Source: JBBROS01 sp963752225
Lineage (GTDB): Bacteria; Pseudomonadota; Alphaproteobacteria; Acetobacterales; Acetobacteraceae
NCBI GenBank assembly: GCA_963752225.1
Contig: CAVVXS010000007.1
Span: 1,302,001 to 1,366,000, forward strand
Reading direction: 5' to 3'
Length of the DNA stretch: 64,000 nt
Part shown: one piece after another, positions 26,425 through 34,902 of the stretch
Position numbering within the stretch: the first letter of the stretch is position 1
How the letters are laid out: the number at the start of each line of letters is the position of its first letter
The notes under the pieces: model-generated
What the model was told of the DNA's origin: nothing
Database searches by the model: none
What the model saw: the letters and a program-made list of their open reading frames with translations, nothing else
Translations under genes and position numbers: made by a program

Positions 26425-27576
26425 ATGACGCACCACGAGTCCGAGGCCATGCTCGATGCCCGCCGGGCCATGGAGGTGTGCAACGCCTGCCGCTATTGCG
26501 AAGGGTATTGCGCCGTGTTCCCCGCCATGGAGCTGCGGCGGGAGTTCGCATCCGGCGACCTCAACTACCTCGCCAATCTCTGCCATTCCTGCCAGGGCTG
26601 CTTCTACGCCTGCCAATACGCGCCGCCGCACGAGTTCGGCATCAACGTCCCGCAAACGCTCGCGCTGCTGCGCAACGAGAGCTACGCCCAGTACGCCTGG
26701 CCGGCGCCGCTGGCCGCCGCCTACCGGCGCAACGGGCTGGTGATGACGCTGGCAATGGCGGGCGGCATCGTCGGCGTGCTGCTGCTGGCGTTGCTGCTGC
26801 AGGGCCCGGGCGTGCTGTTCGCCGCCCACCCGGTCGTGCCGGGGCGCGGCTTCTACGACGTGGTGCCTTACGGCGCGATGGTTTGGGTCGCTTCCCTCAG
26901 CTTCCTGTTCTCGGTCCTCGCGCTCGGCATCGGCTTCGGCCGGTTCTGGCGCGACACGGGCGGCCACGCGGCCGAGCTGAAGCAGGGCCGGCCGTGGCGC
27001 CAGGCGCTGCACGACGCGGCGACGCTCACCTATCTCGGCGGCGGCGGCCAGGGCTGCAACGACGCCGACGGCTCGTTCTCGACCGGGCGGCGGCACATGC
27101 ACCACGCCATGGCTTACGGCTTCCTGCTGTGCTTCGCCTCGACCTCGACCGCGACCGTCTACGACCACCTGCTCGGCTGGCCGGCGCCGTATCCGTTCTG
27201 GAGCCTGCCGGTGCTGCTCGGCGTCGCCGGCGGCGCGGGCCTCGTGGCCGGCAGCGCCGGGCTGCTCGGGCTGAAGCTGCGGGCCGATCAGGAGCCGCGC
27301 GCCCGCTCGCTGCTGGGCGCCGAGACCGGGCTGCTGCTGCTCCTGCTCCTGCTCGGCGTCACCGGGCTGTCGTTGCTCGGCGTGCGCGCGACCGGCGCCA
27401 TGGGCGTCGTGCTCACCGTTCACCTCGGCCTCGTGCTCGCGCTGTTCGTGACGCTGCCGTACAGCAAGTTCGTGCATGGCCCGTACCGGCTCGGCGCGCT
27501 GCTGCGCCACGCCATCGAGCGGCCCGGCGCCCATGGCGGCAAGCCGGTCGTGGCGCCGCCGCACGCGGCCGTCTGA
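26425..27576 (+). CDS. tcuB: Tricarballylate utilisation protein TcuB (4Fe-4S membrane protein)
   Basis: A 383-residue membrane protein. Two 4Fe-4S clusters at the N-terminus are bound by Cys19/22/25/29 (CNACRYCEGYC) and Cys53/56/59/63 (CHSCQGCFYAC). About six hydrophobic helices follow. In Salmonella TcuB reoxidises the flavin of TcuA, the tricarballylate dehydrogenase, passing electrons to quinone. The ATG lies 11 bases after the radC stop with a GGA-type site. No tcuA or tcuC is nearby, so the electron donor must be encoded elsewhere or be different; the MFS gene downstream is not clearly a TcuC. Confidence 0.85.
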   Translation: MTHHESEAMLDARRAMEVCNACRYCEGYCAVFPAMELRREFASGDLNYLANLCHSCQGCFYACQYAPPHEFGINVPQTLALLRNESYAQYAWPAPLAAAYRRNGLVMTLAMAGGIVGVLLLALLLQGPGVLFAAHPVVPGRGFYDVVPYGAMVWVASLSFLFSVLALGIGFGRFWRDTGGHAAELKQGRPWRQALHDAATLTYLGGGGQGCNDADGSFSTGRRHMHHAMAYGFLLCFASTSTATVYDHLLGWPAPYPFWSLPVLLGVAGGAGLVAGSAGLLGLKLRADQEPRARSLLGAETGLLLLLLLLGVTGLSLLGVRATGAMGVVLTVHLGLVLALFVTLPYSKFVHGPYRLGALLRHAIERPGAHGGKPVVAPPHAAV

Positions 27577-27692
27577 ACCATCCCCAAGGCTACCCCGGGC
27601 AACAACTCCTAACCGGAGTCGACGTAAATATGGGGTGATCGTTCACGGCCGCGTGATCTAAAACGGAGCGATACTTCCCCGGGATCGTTACC

Positions 27693-28880
27693 GTGCAGGT
27701 TCAGGCCGTTTCGCAGCGTTTGCTCATCCTGCACTTCAGCCTGTTCCAGGTCGGCGCCTCGCTGGCCGGCGGCTTTGTCGGCGCTTTCCTGTTGCAGTCC
27801 GGCTTCAGCCTGGCGACCGCCCTCGCCTGCTACGCCGCCTATCTCGCCCTGCGCGCGATCCTGCGTTTCGCCTCGCTCGAGCTGGTCCGCCGCACCGGCT
27901 ACCGTTGCGCGCTGGTGGCCGGCACGGCGCTGGTCGGGCTGCAGTTCCTGCCGCTGCAGCATGCCGACCGGGCGCTTTGGCTCGCGGCGTGGATGCTGTG
28001 CGTCGCCGTGGGCGAGTCGCTTTACTGGCCGATCTACCACGCCGCCATGGCGGTCTACGGTGACAGCGCGACCCGCGGCCGGCAGGTCGGGCTGCGCACC
28101 ACGATCGGCACGCTGATCAACGTGGCCGGCCCGCTGGCCGGCGCCGCGCTGCTGACCGGCTGCGGCCCGGCGGTGACGTTCGGCCTTGCGGCGGGCTCGA
28201 CCCTGCTCTCCACGCTGCCGCTGCTGCTGCTGCCCGCTATCCCGGCCGGGCCGGTGCCGTCGTTGCGCGAGACGCTGCTGACGCCCGACCGCCTGGCCTT
28301 GGCGACCTTTGCGGCCGATGGCTGGCTCAGCTCCGGCCTCGTCATCGCCTGGCCGATGATCCTGTTCTCCGCGCTCGGCTCGCACTACGAGGCGCTGGCC
28401 GCGGTCAACGCCGCGGCCGGCCTCGCCGGCGCGCTCGTGAGCTGGCTGTGCGGACGCAGCATCGACCGTGGCCGGCGCGAGGTCATGCTGAACGCGGTCT
28501 GCGTCCTGCTCCTCGTCGGCTTCGTCCTGCGCGCCGCGGCCGCCTGGTGGCCGGACGCCGCGGCCATTGCGAGCCTGACCGGCGCGGCCGTCAACGCGCT
28601 CTACGTGCCGGTGGTCATGAGCCTGCTGTACGAGCGCGCCAAGCGATCCGGCGCGGCGTTCAGCTTCCACTTCGCAGCCGAAGGCGGCTGGGATCTGGGC
28701 GCCGTGTCCGGCTGCCTGGTCGCCGCGGCACTCGCCTCGGCTTTCGCGGATGCGACGGCGCTCGCCGTGCTGCCGGCGATGGCCGGGGTCAGCTTCGTCC
28801 ACCGCTGCGTCCGCCTCGGTCACCGGGCCGCCCACCGCGCCGTGGCCGCCTTGCCGGCCGCAGAGCCGCTCGCCGCCTAG
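27693..28880 (+). CDS. MFS transporter
   Basis: A 395-residue integral membrane protein with about eleven or twelve hydrophobic helices and an internal repeat typical of the major facilitator superfamily. The loop CGRSIDRGRREVML (about 251-264) resembles the cytoplasmic loop motif A in the second half. It starts at GTG; no good ribosome site is seen. Substrate unknown. It follows tcuB after 116 bases, so a carboxylate substrate is conceivable but unsupported. Confidence 0.75.
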   Translation: MQVQAVSQRLLILHFSLFQVGASLAGGFVGAFLLQSGFSLATALACYAAYLALRAILRFASLELVRRTGYRCALVAGTALVGLQFLPLQHADRALWLAAWMLCVAVGESLYWPIYHAAMAVYGDSATRGRQVGLRTTIGTLINVAGPLAGAALLTGCGPAVTFGLAAGSTLLSTLPLLLLPAIPAGPVPSLRETLLTPDRLALATFAADGWLSSGLVIAWPMILFSALGSHYEALAAVNAAAGLAGALVSWLCGRSIDRGRREVMLNAVCVLLLVGFVLRAAAAWWPDAAAIASLTGAAVNALYVPVVMSLLYERAKRSGAAFSFHFAAEGGWDLGAVSGCLVAAALASAFADATALAVLPAMAGVSFVHRCVRLGHRAAHRAVAALPAAEPLAA

Positions 28881-28920
28881 CGCCGCCATCCGTCGATCTC
28901 ACTCCAAGGAGGACCCGTCC

Positions 28921-29190
28921 ATGAAGCATCTCTCGATCCTGCTGCCGATCGTCCTGTTCGCGGCACCGTCGCTCGCCTTCGCTGCGTCCACCGTCTTCGC
29001 CGAACCGGTGCCGATCGCCGACATCCCGGCGCCGTCCGCCAACGAGCCCGGCGTCGCAGCGGCCAATTCGTGGTCGGTGCTGCTGCAGCCGGTCGGGTCC
29101 GATCGCGGCTTGAAGATCTTCGGCGTGTCCGCCGTGTTGGCGGTGGCAGTCGGCCGGCTGCGCTTCAAGGACGGCAACGCCAAGCGCTGA
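28921..29190 (+). CDS. Small exported hypothetical protein
   Basis: An 89-residue protein with a clear signal peptide (MKHLSILLPIVLFAAP, cleavage near AFA-AST or SLAFA) and an AAGGAGGA ribosome site before the ATG. The mature part is Pro/Ala rich and ends in a short hydrophobic helix (LKIFGVSAVLAVAVG) followed by a basic tail RLRFKDGNAKR. This N-signal plus C-helix plus basic tail layout resembles, but does not match, sorting-signal proteins of the PEP-CTERM kind: no PEP box is present. Function unknown. Confidence 0.7.
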   Translation: MKHLSILLPIVLFAAPSLAFAASTVFAEPVPIADIPAPSANEPGVAAANSWSVLLQPVGSDRGLKIFGVSAVLAVAVGRLRFKDGNAKR

Positions 29191-29301
29191 CGGTCCGGGG
29201 CGGTCGCGCACGCCCCACCCGAGCCGTTTTCACCAACCCGTCACACACGCCGCCGTTCCTGGTTGTTAATCGGATGCACCGGTTGTGCGGACCTCCCCTG
29301 C

Positions 29302-29323
29302 GGGGCGGTTCCGCCCCCCTTTG
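29302..29323 (+). terminator. Hairpin with short T run
   Basis: GGGGCGG, loop TT, CCGCCCC followed by CCTTTGG in the gap after the small exported protein gene. It is a likely intrinsic terminator, although the T run is short. The rest of the gap (29191-29481) holds no gene. Confidence 0.5.
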
Positions 29324-29481
29324 GAGCATCCGACGATCCGCCGCATGCCCCCCGCCACATCAGTCGCGACCCCCGCCCGGCCGGCGCTTGCCGCCCGGCC
29401 GACGTACGATCCGGGCCGCCCGCCGCGGGCCCGGGACCGGGTCGCGCCACCCTTCCCCGTTGCATCGACAAGGAACGCCGC

Positions 29482-30582
29482 ATGACCCATCCCCGTGTCC
29501 GCCGCGCTGCGTGGCTGGCAAGCCTGGCGCTCGGCGCCGGACTGACCGCAACCCCGAACCAGGCCTGGTCCTGGGGCCACACCGGCCATGTCGGCATCAG
29601 CCAGCTTGCGGCACAGGCACTGCCGGACGACTTGCCCGAGTTCCTGCGCACCGCCCTCGCGGCGGCGCAAATCGGTGAGCTCGGCGCCGAAGCCGACGAA
29701 TCGAAGACGACCGGCACCATCACCTCGGTGGCGAACGGCCGCATCAACACAACGCTCACGGTGCACGACGCCGAGCGTGACCCCGGGCACTTCATCGACA
29801 TCGACGATGACGGCTTCGTCGTCGGCGGCGCGGTCGGCCTGAACAAGCTGCCGGCGACGCGCGAAGCCTTCGACACCGCGCAGCGCACCGCCACCGCGCC
29901 GTCCGGCCAGGACCAGTACGCGTCGGGTTACCTCCCCTACACCATCATCGACGGCTTCCAGCAGCTCCGGAAGGACTTCGCCATCTTCCGCGCCATGCGG
30001 GTTGGCGTCCGCAATGCGACCACCGACGCCGACCGCGGCTACTTCCTGTTCCAGGTGCAGTTCCGACGCCAGCTGATCATCCGTGACCTCGGCTATTGGA
30101 GCCATTTCGTCGCCGACGCCAGCCAGCCGATGCACGTCTCGATCCATTTCAACGGCTGGGGCAATTTCCCCAACCCGAGCGGCTTCACCACCGCCCCGAT
30201 CCATTCGCCGTTCGAGGGCTCGTTCGTGCGCAACTTCGTCGACTTCAACGCGGTCCGGGCGCAGATCCGCCCCTACACCGACCGTGGCGCCACCAGCATC
30301 GAGCAGCGCGTGCCGCTCTATCTGGCCGAAACGCTGGCGCAGGTCATACCGACCTACCAGGCCGCCAAGGACAGCGGCAACGACAACTACCAGACCGCGC
30401 AACCGGCCGAGTTGGCGATCGTCACCCAGCAGCTGGCGGCGGGGGTTGCCGAACTGCGCGACGAAATCACCGACGCTTGGCGGCAAAGCGAGCATGTGAC
30501 GGTCGGCTTCCCGCTCGTCCAGGTGAAGGACATCGAGTCGGGTGCCGTCGCGGTCACCCCCGCCACCTTCGGCGCCGACTGA
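29482..30582 (+). CDS. S1/P1 nuclease-family / zinc-dependent phospholipase C-like exported hydrolase
   Basis: A 366-residue exported protein. A signal peptide (about 1-29) ends just before WSWGHTGHVGIS, where the mature N-terminal Trp would be the first zinc ligand as in S1/P1 nucleases. Further candidate ligands lie in DPGHFIDID, DLGYWSHFVADASQPMHVS and the His of IHSP. The fold is shared by S1/P1 nucleases and zinc phospholipase C, and the two cannot be separated by eye. An AGGA site lies eight bases before the ATG. It stands alone and may scavenge phosphate or nucleosides in the periplasm. Confidence 0.72.
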   Translation: MTHPRVRRAAWLASLALGAGLTATPNQAWSWGHTGHVGISQLAAQALPDDLPEFLRTALAAAQIGELGAEADESKTTGTITSVANGRINTTLTVHDAERDPGHFIDIDDDGFVVGGAVGLNKLPATREAFDTAQRTATAPSGQDQYASGYLPYTIIDGFQQLRKDFAIFRAMRVGVRNATTDADRGYFLFQVQFRRQLIIRDLGYWSHFVADASQPMHVSIHFNGWGNFPNPSGFTTAPIHSPFEGSFVRNFVDFNAVRAQIRPYTDRGATSIEQRVPLYLAETLAQVIPTYQAAKDSGNDNYQTAQPAELAIVTQQLAAGVAELRDEITDAWRQSEHVTVGFPLVQVKDIESGAVAVTPATFGAD

Positions 30583-30599
30583 CCCGACGACCGGCGCGT

Positions 30600-30617
30600 G
30601 CCGGCCATTTGGCCGGC
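30600..30617. terminator. GC hairpin after the nuclease gene
   Basis: GCCGGCC, loop ATTT, GGCCGGC, 18 bases after the stop of the S1/P1-type gene. No T run, so termination strength is uncertain. Confidence 0.4.
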
Positions 30618-30665
30618 GGCGCCGAGTTGGGTTACGCCCGTCCTTCGTGTCGGAGGGCGGGCAGC

Positions 30666-31526
30666 ATGGCATCGGCGATCCGCGGCACCGCAGGGCTGTT
30701 CTATGGCCAGTTGCGGCGCCGGGCATTGCGGGCGTGGTTCGCGCTGGCCCGGCCGGACCGCGTGCGCCTTGCGGGCGGTCGTACCATGTATCTCGACCGC
30801 GGCGACGGGCGCAGCTTCGCGCTCTGGCTATCGGGCGGCAACGTCAACCCGCGCAGCATGGCGCTGTGGCGCGCGCTGCTGCGGCTTCGCCCCTGGTCCC
30901 TCGTGCTGGATGTCGGCGCGAACCATGGCGAGATGCTGCTGCTGCCAGACCTGCCCGCCGGTGCCCGGGTCTATGGGTTCGAGCCCAACGCCGCCCTGGT
31001 GCCGCTGCTGCGTCGGTCGCTCGCCGGCAGCGGCGTCGCGGCCGAGGTGGTCGAAACCGCGGTCGGCGCGGCCGACGGGCACATCACCTTGCACGTCGAC
31101 CTGCGCTGGTCCGGCACCAGCAGCGTCATCGCCGCCAACACCTCCGGCACGCACCGGGCGGTGGAGGTGCCGATCACCCGGCTCGACACCTTCCTGGCCG
31201 GCTTGGCCGGACTGCCGCCCGGCGGCGATCTGCTGGTGAAGATCGACGTCGAGGGGGAGGAATGGGCGGTGCTACAAGGCCTGCTGCCGGCGCTCGGCCG
31301 GTTCGGCCACGTGGCGATCATGGCGGAGATCCACCGGCTCGACCCGGCATCGTTCACAGCCATCTGCGCCGCCTTCGACGTCGCGACGCCCGACGCGTCC
31401 GGCGCGCTCACCCTCCACCCTGCGCCGGCGCGGGAGGATATGCCCGGCATGGATGTCGTGCTGCTGCCGAAAGGCTCGGCGTGGCCCGGCGGCGCCGACG
31501 GGCCGTCGGCGGTCAGGCCAGCTTGA
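30666..31526 (+). CDS. FkbM family methyltransferase
   Basis: A 286-residue SAM-dependent methyltransferase. The SAM motif is LVLDVGANHGEMLL (about 79-92) and the acidic loop GFEPNAALVPLL; the FkbM-type LLVKIDVEGEEWAVLQG appears at about 190-206. Family members O-methylate sugars or polyketides. The start is the ATG before ASAIRGTAG. Its last 14 bases overlap the 3' end of the convergent peptide-binding protein gene. Confidence 0.82.
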   Translation: MASAIRGTAGLFYGQLRRRALRAWFALARPDRVRLAGGRTMYLDRGDGRSFALWLSGGNVNPRSMALWRALLRLRPWSLVLDVGANHGEMLLLPDLPAGARVYGFEPNAALVPLLRRSLAGSGVAAEVVETAVGAADGHITLHVDLRWSGTSSVIAANTSGTHRAVEVPITRLDTFLAGLAGLPPGGDLLVKIDVEGEEWAVLQGLLPALGRFGHVAIMAEIHRLDPASFTAICAAFDVATPDASGALTLHPAPAREDMPGMDVVLLPKGSAWPGGADGPSAVRPA

Positions 31527-33102
31527 CGTCCTGCGCCCGGGTCAGCTCGTCCACCCGGGCCGAATGCGCGAACCCCTGCCGCATCGCCCAGACGTTGCGC
31601 TGCAGGTGGATCGGGATGATGCCGACGTCGCTCGCCAGCAGCCGCATCGTGTCCTGCAGCATCGCCTCGCGCTTGCCGTCGTCCAGCACTCGCATCGCCG
31701 CGACCAGCTTGGCGTCGAGGTCCGGGTTCGAGTAGCGCGCGCGGTTGACCGAGCCCATGCCCTTGCCGTCATAGGTCGCGACCGCCGAGCGCAGCCCGGC
31801 GCTCGGCTCCCCGGTCGGCGTGCCCCAGCTCACCAGAAACGCGGAAAACTCCTGCCGTGAAGCGCGGGTGATGAACGAGGAATACGGGCCGGTATCGACC
31901 GCGGTCTTGACCCCGACCCGGGTCCACATCTGCGCCACCGCCTGCACGATCCGGTAATCGTTCGGATAACGGTCGTTGGAGCCGTGCAGGGTGATCCGGA
32001 ACCCCTGCGGGTAGCCGGCCTCGGCCAGCAGTTTTTTGGCCGTCTCCGGGTCCGCCTTGGGTGGTTCGAGATCGGGCACGTAACCGTAAGTGCCCTTCGC
32101 CATGAATTGCAGCGTCGGCACCGCCACCCCTTCCATCACCCGCGCCACCTCGGCGGCCCGGTCAATGGCGATCGACAACGCCCGGCGCACCCGCACGTCC
32201 CGCAGCGGGTTCCTCTCCGTCGGCTTGCCGTCATTGTCGGTGATGAACGGCGACGGCCCGGTGCGTCCCTGGTCGAGCGCGATGTAGATCACCCGCAGGC
32301 TGTCGGCCTCCGACAAACGCAGCTTCGGCTCCCGTCCCAGGCGGGCCACGTCGGCGGTCGGCACCTGGTCGATGAAATCGACGTCGCCCGACAGCAACGC
32401 CGCCGCACGCGACGCCTCGTTGGTGACCTGCCGATAGCTGACGCTGCGCCACGGCGAGCGCGGGCCATACCAGGCGTCGTTGCGCTCGAGCTCGACCCGG
32501 TCGCCGAACCGCACCGAGCGGACCCGGAACGGCCCGGCGCCGATCGCCTTCTCGCCGGAGTTGAACTGGTCCGTCGTCGCGCCCGTGTGGGTCTTGCGGC
32601 TCAGCATCCACACCTGGCTCATGCTGGCCGGCAGCAGCGGATCCGGCCCCTTCGTGTGCATGCGGATCGTCAGCGGATCGGGGATCTCCACCCGCTCCAC
32701 CGAGTAGATGTAGGTCGAGTAGGAGCCGGGGCTGTTCACCACCGTCGGGATGCGCTCGAAGGTGAACGCGACATCGTCGGCGGTGAAAGGCTCGCCGTTG
32801 TGGAAGCTGACGCCGGGACGGAGCTTGAACTCCCACACGGTTTCGGCCACCGGCAACCAACTCAGCGCCAGGCCAGGGATAAGACGGGACTGCCCGTCCG
32901 TGTCGACCAGCGCGCCATACACCATGGCCCCGAAGGCGTTATTGGGCGAGATGTTGTGATATTGCGGGTCGATCGACGTGACCTGCGCGCCGACGCCCAT
33001 CCGCAGCAAGTCGCCCGGACCTTTCGCTTCGGCGCCCCCCGCGGTGACGGCCGCCGCTGCGGCGCCCACGAACACCCGCCGCCCGAAGCCGCGTCCGACC
33101 AT
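31513..33102 (-). CDS. ABC transporter substrate-binding protein, peptide/nickel type (SBP_bac_5)
   Basis: A 529-residue periplasmic binding protein of cluster C (DppA/OppA type). A signal peptide with GRRVFVGAAAAA follows the start; GGGAGG five bases upstream sets the ATG at 33102. Family stretches are visible: WEFKLRPGVSFHNGEPF, DDVAFTFERI, RALSIAIDR and AEAGYPQGF. No matching permease or ATPase genes (dppBCDF type) are near, so it is an orphan binding protein. It is divergent from the dioxygenase gene that opens the catabolic island and may bind the same or a related nutrient. Confidence 0.9.
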   Translation of the reverse strand: MVGRGFGRRVFVGAAAAAVTAGGAEAKGPGDLLRMGVGAQVTSIDPQYHNISPNNAFGAMVYGALVDTDGQSRLIPGLALSWLPVAETVWEFKLRPGVSFHNGEPFTADDVAFTFERIPTVVNSPGSYSTYIYSVERVEIPDPLTIRMHTKGPDPLLPASMSQVWMLSRKTHTGATTDQFNSGEKAIGAGPFRVRSVRFGDRVELERNDAWYGPRSPWRSVSYRQVTNEASRAAALLSGDVDFIDQVPTADVARLGREPKLRLSEADSLRVIYIALDQGRTGPSPFITDNDGKPTERNPLRDVRVRRALSIAIDRAAEVARVMEGVAVPTLQFMAKGTYGYVPDLEPPKADPETAKKLLAEAGYPQGFRITLHGSNDRYPNDYRIVQAVAQMWTRVGVKTAVDTGPYSSFITRASRQEFSAFLVSWGTPTGEPSAGLRSAVATYDGKGMGSVNRARYSNPDLDAKLVAAMRVLDDGKREAMLQDTMRLLASDVGIIPIHLQRNVWAMRQGFAHSARVDELTRAQDVKLA

Positions 33103-33211
33103 TCCCGCCTCCCTGAGCCCGGCCTTGCAAGCCGCTGTATTGACGCCGTTATGGCAGCAACCCACCATGGCATCAAACGGACGGCAGCAGACGGACCGGA
33201 GGAACGCGGCC

Positions 33212-34117
33212 ATGCAGATCACCCCGACCAACGAGACCCTGGGCGCCACCGTCACCGGGATCGACCTCGCCGAGCCGCTCGGCAGCGCCGCGTTCGGCAC
33301 CATCCTGCGCGCCCTCGGCGAGCACGGCGTGCTGTGCTTTCCGAAGCAGACGCTGACGCCGCCGCAGCTGAAGACGTTCTCGGAGCATTTCGGCGGGCTG
33401 CAGGTGTCGCTGACCGGCGGCTACACCGATCCGGAAACGCCGGAAGTCATGCTGCTGTCCAACATCGTCGAAGACGGCAAGCCGATCGGCCTGGCCGATG
33501 CCGGGCAGGACTGGCACACCGACATGTCGTACAACGAGCTGATCGGCTTCTCGAACGTGCTGTACGGGATCAAGATTCCGCACCGCGACGGCAAGCCGCT
33601 CGGCGACACGATCTTCGCGAATATGCACGCAGCGTACGAAGGCCTCGACGACGAGTTGAAGCAGCGCCTGCACGGCATGACCGCCACGCACGACTTCAAC
33701 AAGTTCTGGGAGGAGATGCGCCGCCGCCCCGGCAGCACTCGCCCGCCGCTGACCCCGGAGCAGCGCGCCAAGCGGCCGCCGGCAACCCACCCCGTGTTCA
33801 TGACCCACCCGATCACCGGCCGGACCGTGCTTTACTGCAACCCCGGCTACGTGGTCCGCATCAACGAGCTGCCGGACGCGGAAAGCGACGCCGTGCTGGA
33901 GCAGTTGTTCACGCACCAGCTCCAGCAGGAATACATCTACGCCCACCATTGGACCGAGGGCGACGTGCTGATGTGGGACCATATCGGCACGCTGCACAAC
34001 GCCATCCCCGATTACGGCGCCGACGAGCACCGCCTCATCAAGCGCTGCCAGGTGATGGCCGACCGCGTGTTCGACCCCGACTTCGTGCGCCAAGGCCTGC
34101 TGCAAGCCGCCGAATAG
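33212..34117 (+). CDS. TauD/TfdA-type Fe(II)/2-oxoglutarate dioxygenase
   Basis: A 301-residue non-haem iron dioxygenase. The iron triad is His102 and Asp104 (WHTDMS) and His262 (GTLHNA), with the 2-oxoglutarate-binding Arg in HRLIKRC. Known relatives hydroxylate taurine, alkylsulfonates, phenoxyacetates or carboxylated compounds next to a heteroatom, releasing sulfite or a phenol. A GGAGG site nine bases upstream sets the start. It is first in a tightly packed set with FAH-type and Ldh_2 genes. Substrate not predictable. Confidence 0.9.
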   Translation: MQITPTNETLGATVTGIDLAEPLGSAAFGTILRALGEHGVLCFPKQTLTPPQLKTFSEHFGGLQVSLTGGYTDPETPEVMLLSNIVEDGKPIGLADAGQDWHTDMSYNELIGFSNVLYGIKIPHRDGKPLGDTIFANMHAAYEGLDDELKQRLHGMTATHDFNKFWEEMRRRPGSTRPPLTPEQRAKRPPATHPVFMTHPITGRTVLYCNPGYVVRINELPDAESDAVLEQLFTHQLQQEYIYAHHWTEGDVLMWDHIGTLHNAIPDYGADEHRLIKRCQVMADRVFDPDFVRQGLLQAAE

Positions 34118-34119
34118 CG

Positions 34120-34902
34120 GTGCGCATCGCCCGCTTCACCGCGGCTGGCCGCACCGCCTACGGGCTGGTGGAAGGCGATCGCGTGGCCGAGCTCGCCGGC
34201 GGCTTGTTCGACCCGCCCGAGCGGGCCGGACCCGTGCACGACCTCGCGGCCGTGAAGCTCGAGGTGCCGCTGCTGCCGCGCACCTTCTACGCGGCCGGGC
34301 TGAACTACACCGAGCACGTCATCGAGGGCGCCAGGAAGCGCGGCGAAACTCCCGCCATCCCGCAAAAGCCCGACATGGGCTACCGCGCCTCCAATGCGCT
34401 GGTCGCTCATGACGAGCCGGTGGTGATCCCGTCCGACGCCACCAAGGTGCATTACGAGGGCGAGCTGGTCGCCGTCATCGGCCGCACCGCCAAGCACCTG
34501 TCCGAGGCGGACGCGCTGTCCTGCGTGTTCGGCTACACGATCGGCAACGACGTCAGCGAGCGCAACTGGCAGAAATCCGACCGCACCTTCTGGCGCTCGA
34601 AGAACACCGACACCTTCAAGCCGATGGGTCCCTGGGTCGAGACCGACGTCGACCTCGAGGCGATGGAAACCGTCGTGCGCCTCAACGGTGAGGAGACGCT
34701 CCGCTTCCACACGAACCACATGCTGTTCGGCATCGCCCGCTTCATCAGCACCATGACCCGCTATCTGACGCTGCACCCAGGCGACGTGATCTGGATGGGC
34801 ACCGACGGCAGCTCGCCGGACCTCAAGCCCGGCGACGTCGTCGAGATCGACCTCACCGGAATCGGCACCTTACGCAATCCGTTCGTCCGGGAAGAACGCT
34901 GA
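34120..34902 (+). CDS. Fumarylacetoacetate hydrolase (FAH) family protein
   Basis: A 260-residue enzyme of the FAH fold. Metal ligands are seen in HYEGELVAVIGR (Glu pair) and GNDVSERN (Asp), and the catalytic Lys in DTFKPMGPW; the C-terminal LKPGDVVEIDLTGIGTLRN is typical. Relatives cleave C-C bonds of acylpyruvates or hydrate 2-oxo-pent-4-enoates in aromatic breakdown. It begins with GTG, two bases after the dioxygenase stop, and overlaps the next start by one base. Confidence 0.9.
   Translation: MRIARFTAAGRTAYGLVEGDRVAELAGGLFDPPERAGPVHDLAAVKLEVPLLPRTFYAAGLNYTEHVIEGARKRGETPAIPQKPDMGYRASNALVAHDEPVVIPSDATKVHYEGELVAVIGRTAKHLSEADALSCVFGYTIGNDVSERNWQKSDRTFWRSKNTDTFKPMGPWVETDVDLEAMETVVRLNGEETLRFHTNHMLFGIARFISTMTRYLTLHPGDVIWMGTDGSSPDLKPGDVVEIDLTGIGTLRNPFVREER

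Noticed and set aside
31984..34902. A 972-codon rightward frame
   Set aside because: Its first two thirds are antisense to the binding-protein gene or out of frame with the dioxygenase; only its last 260 codons are real, as the FAH-family gene starting at 34120.
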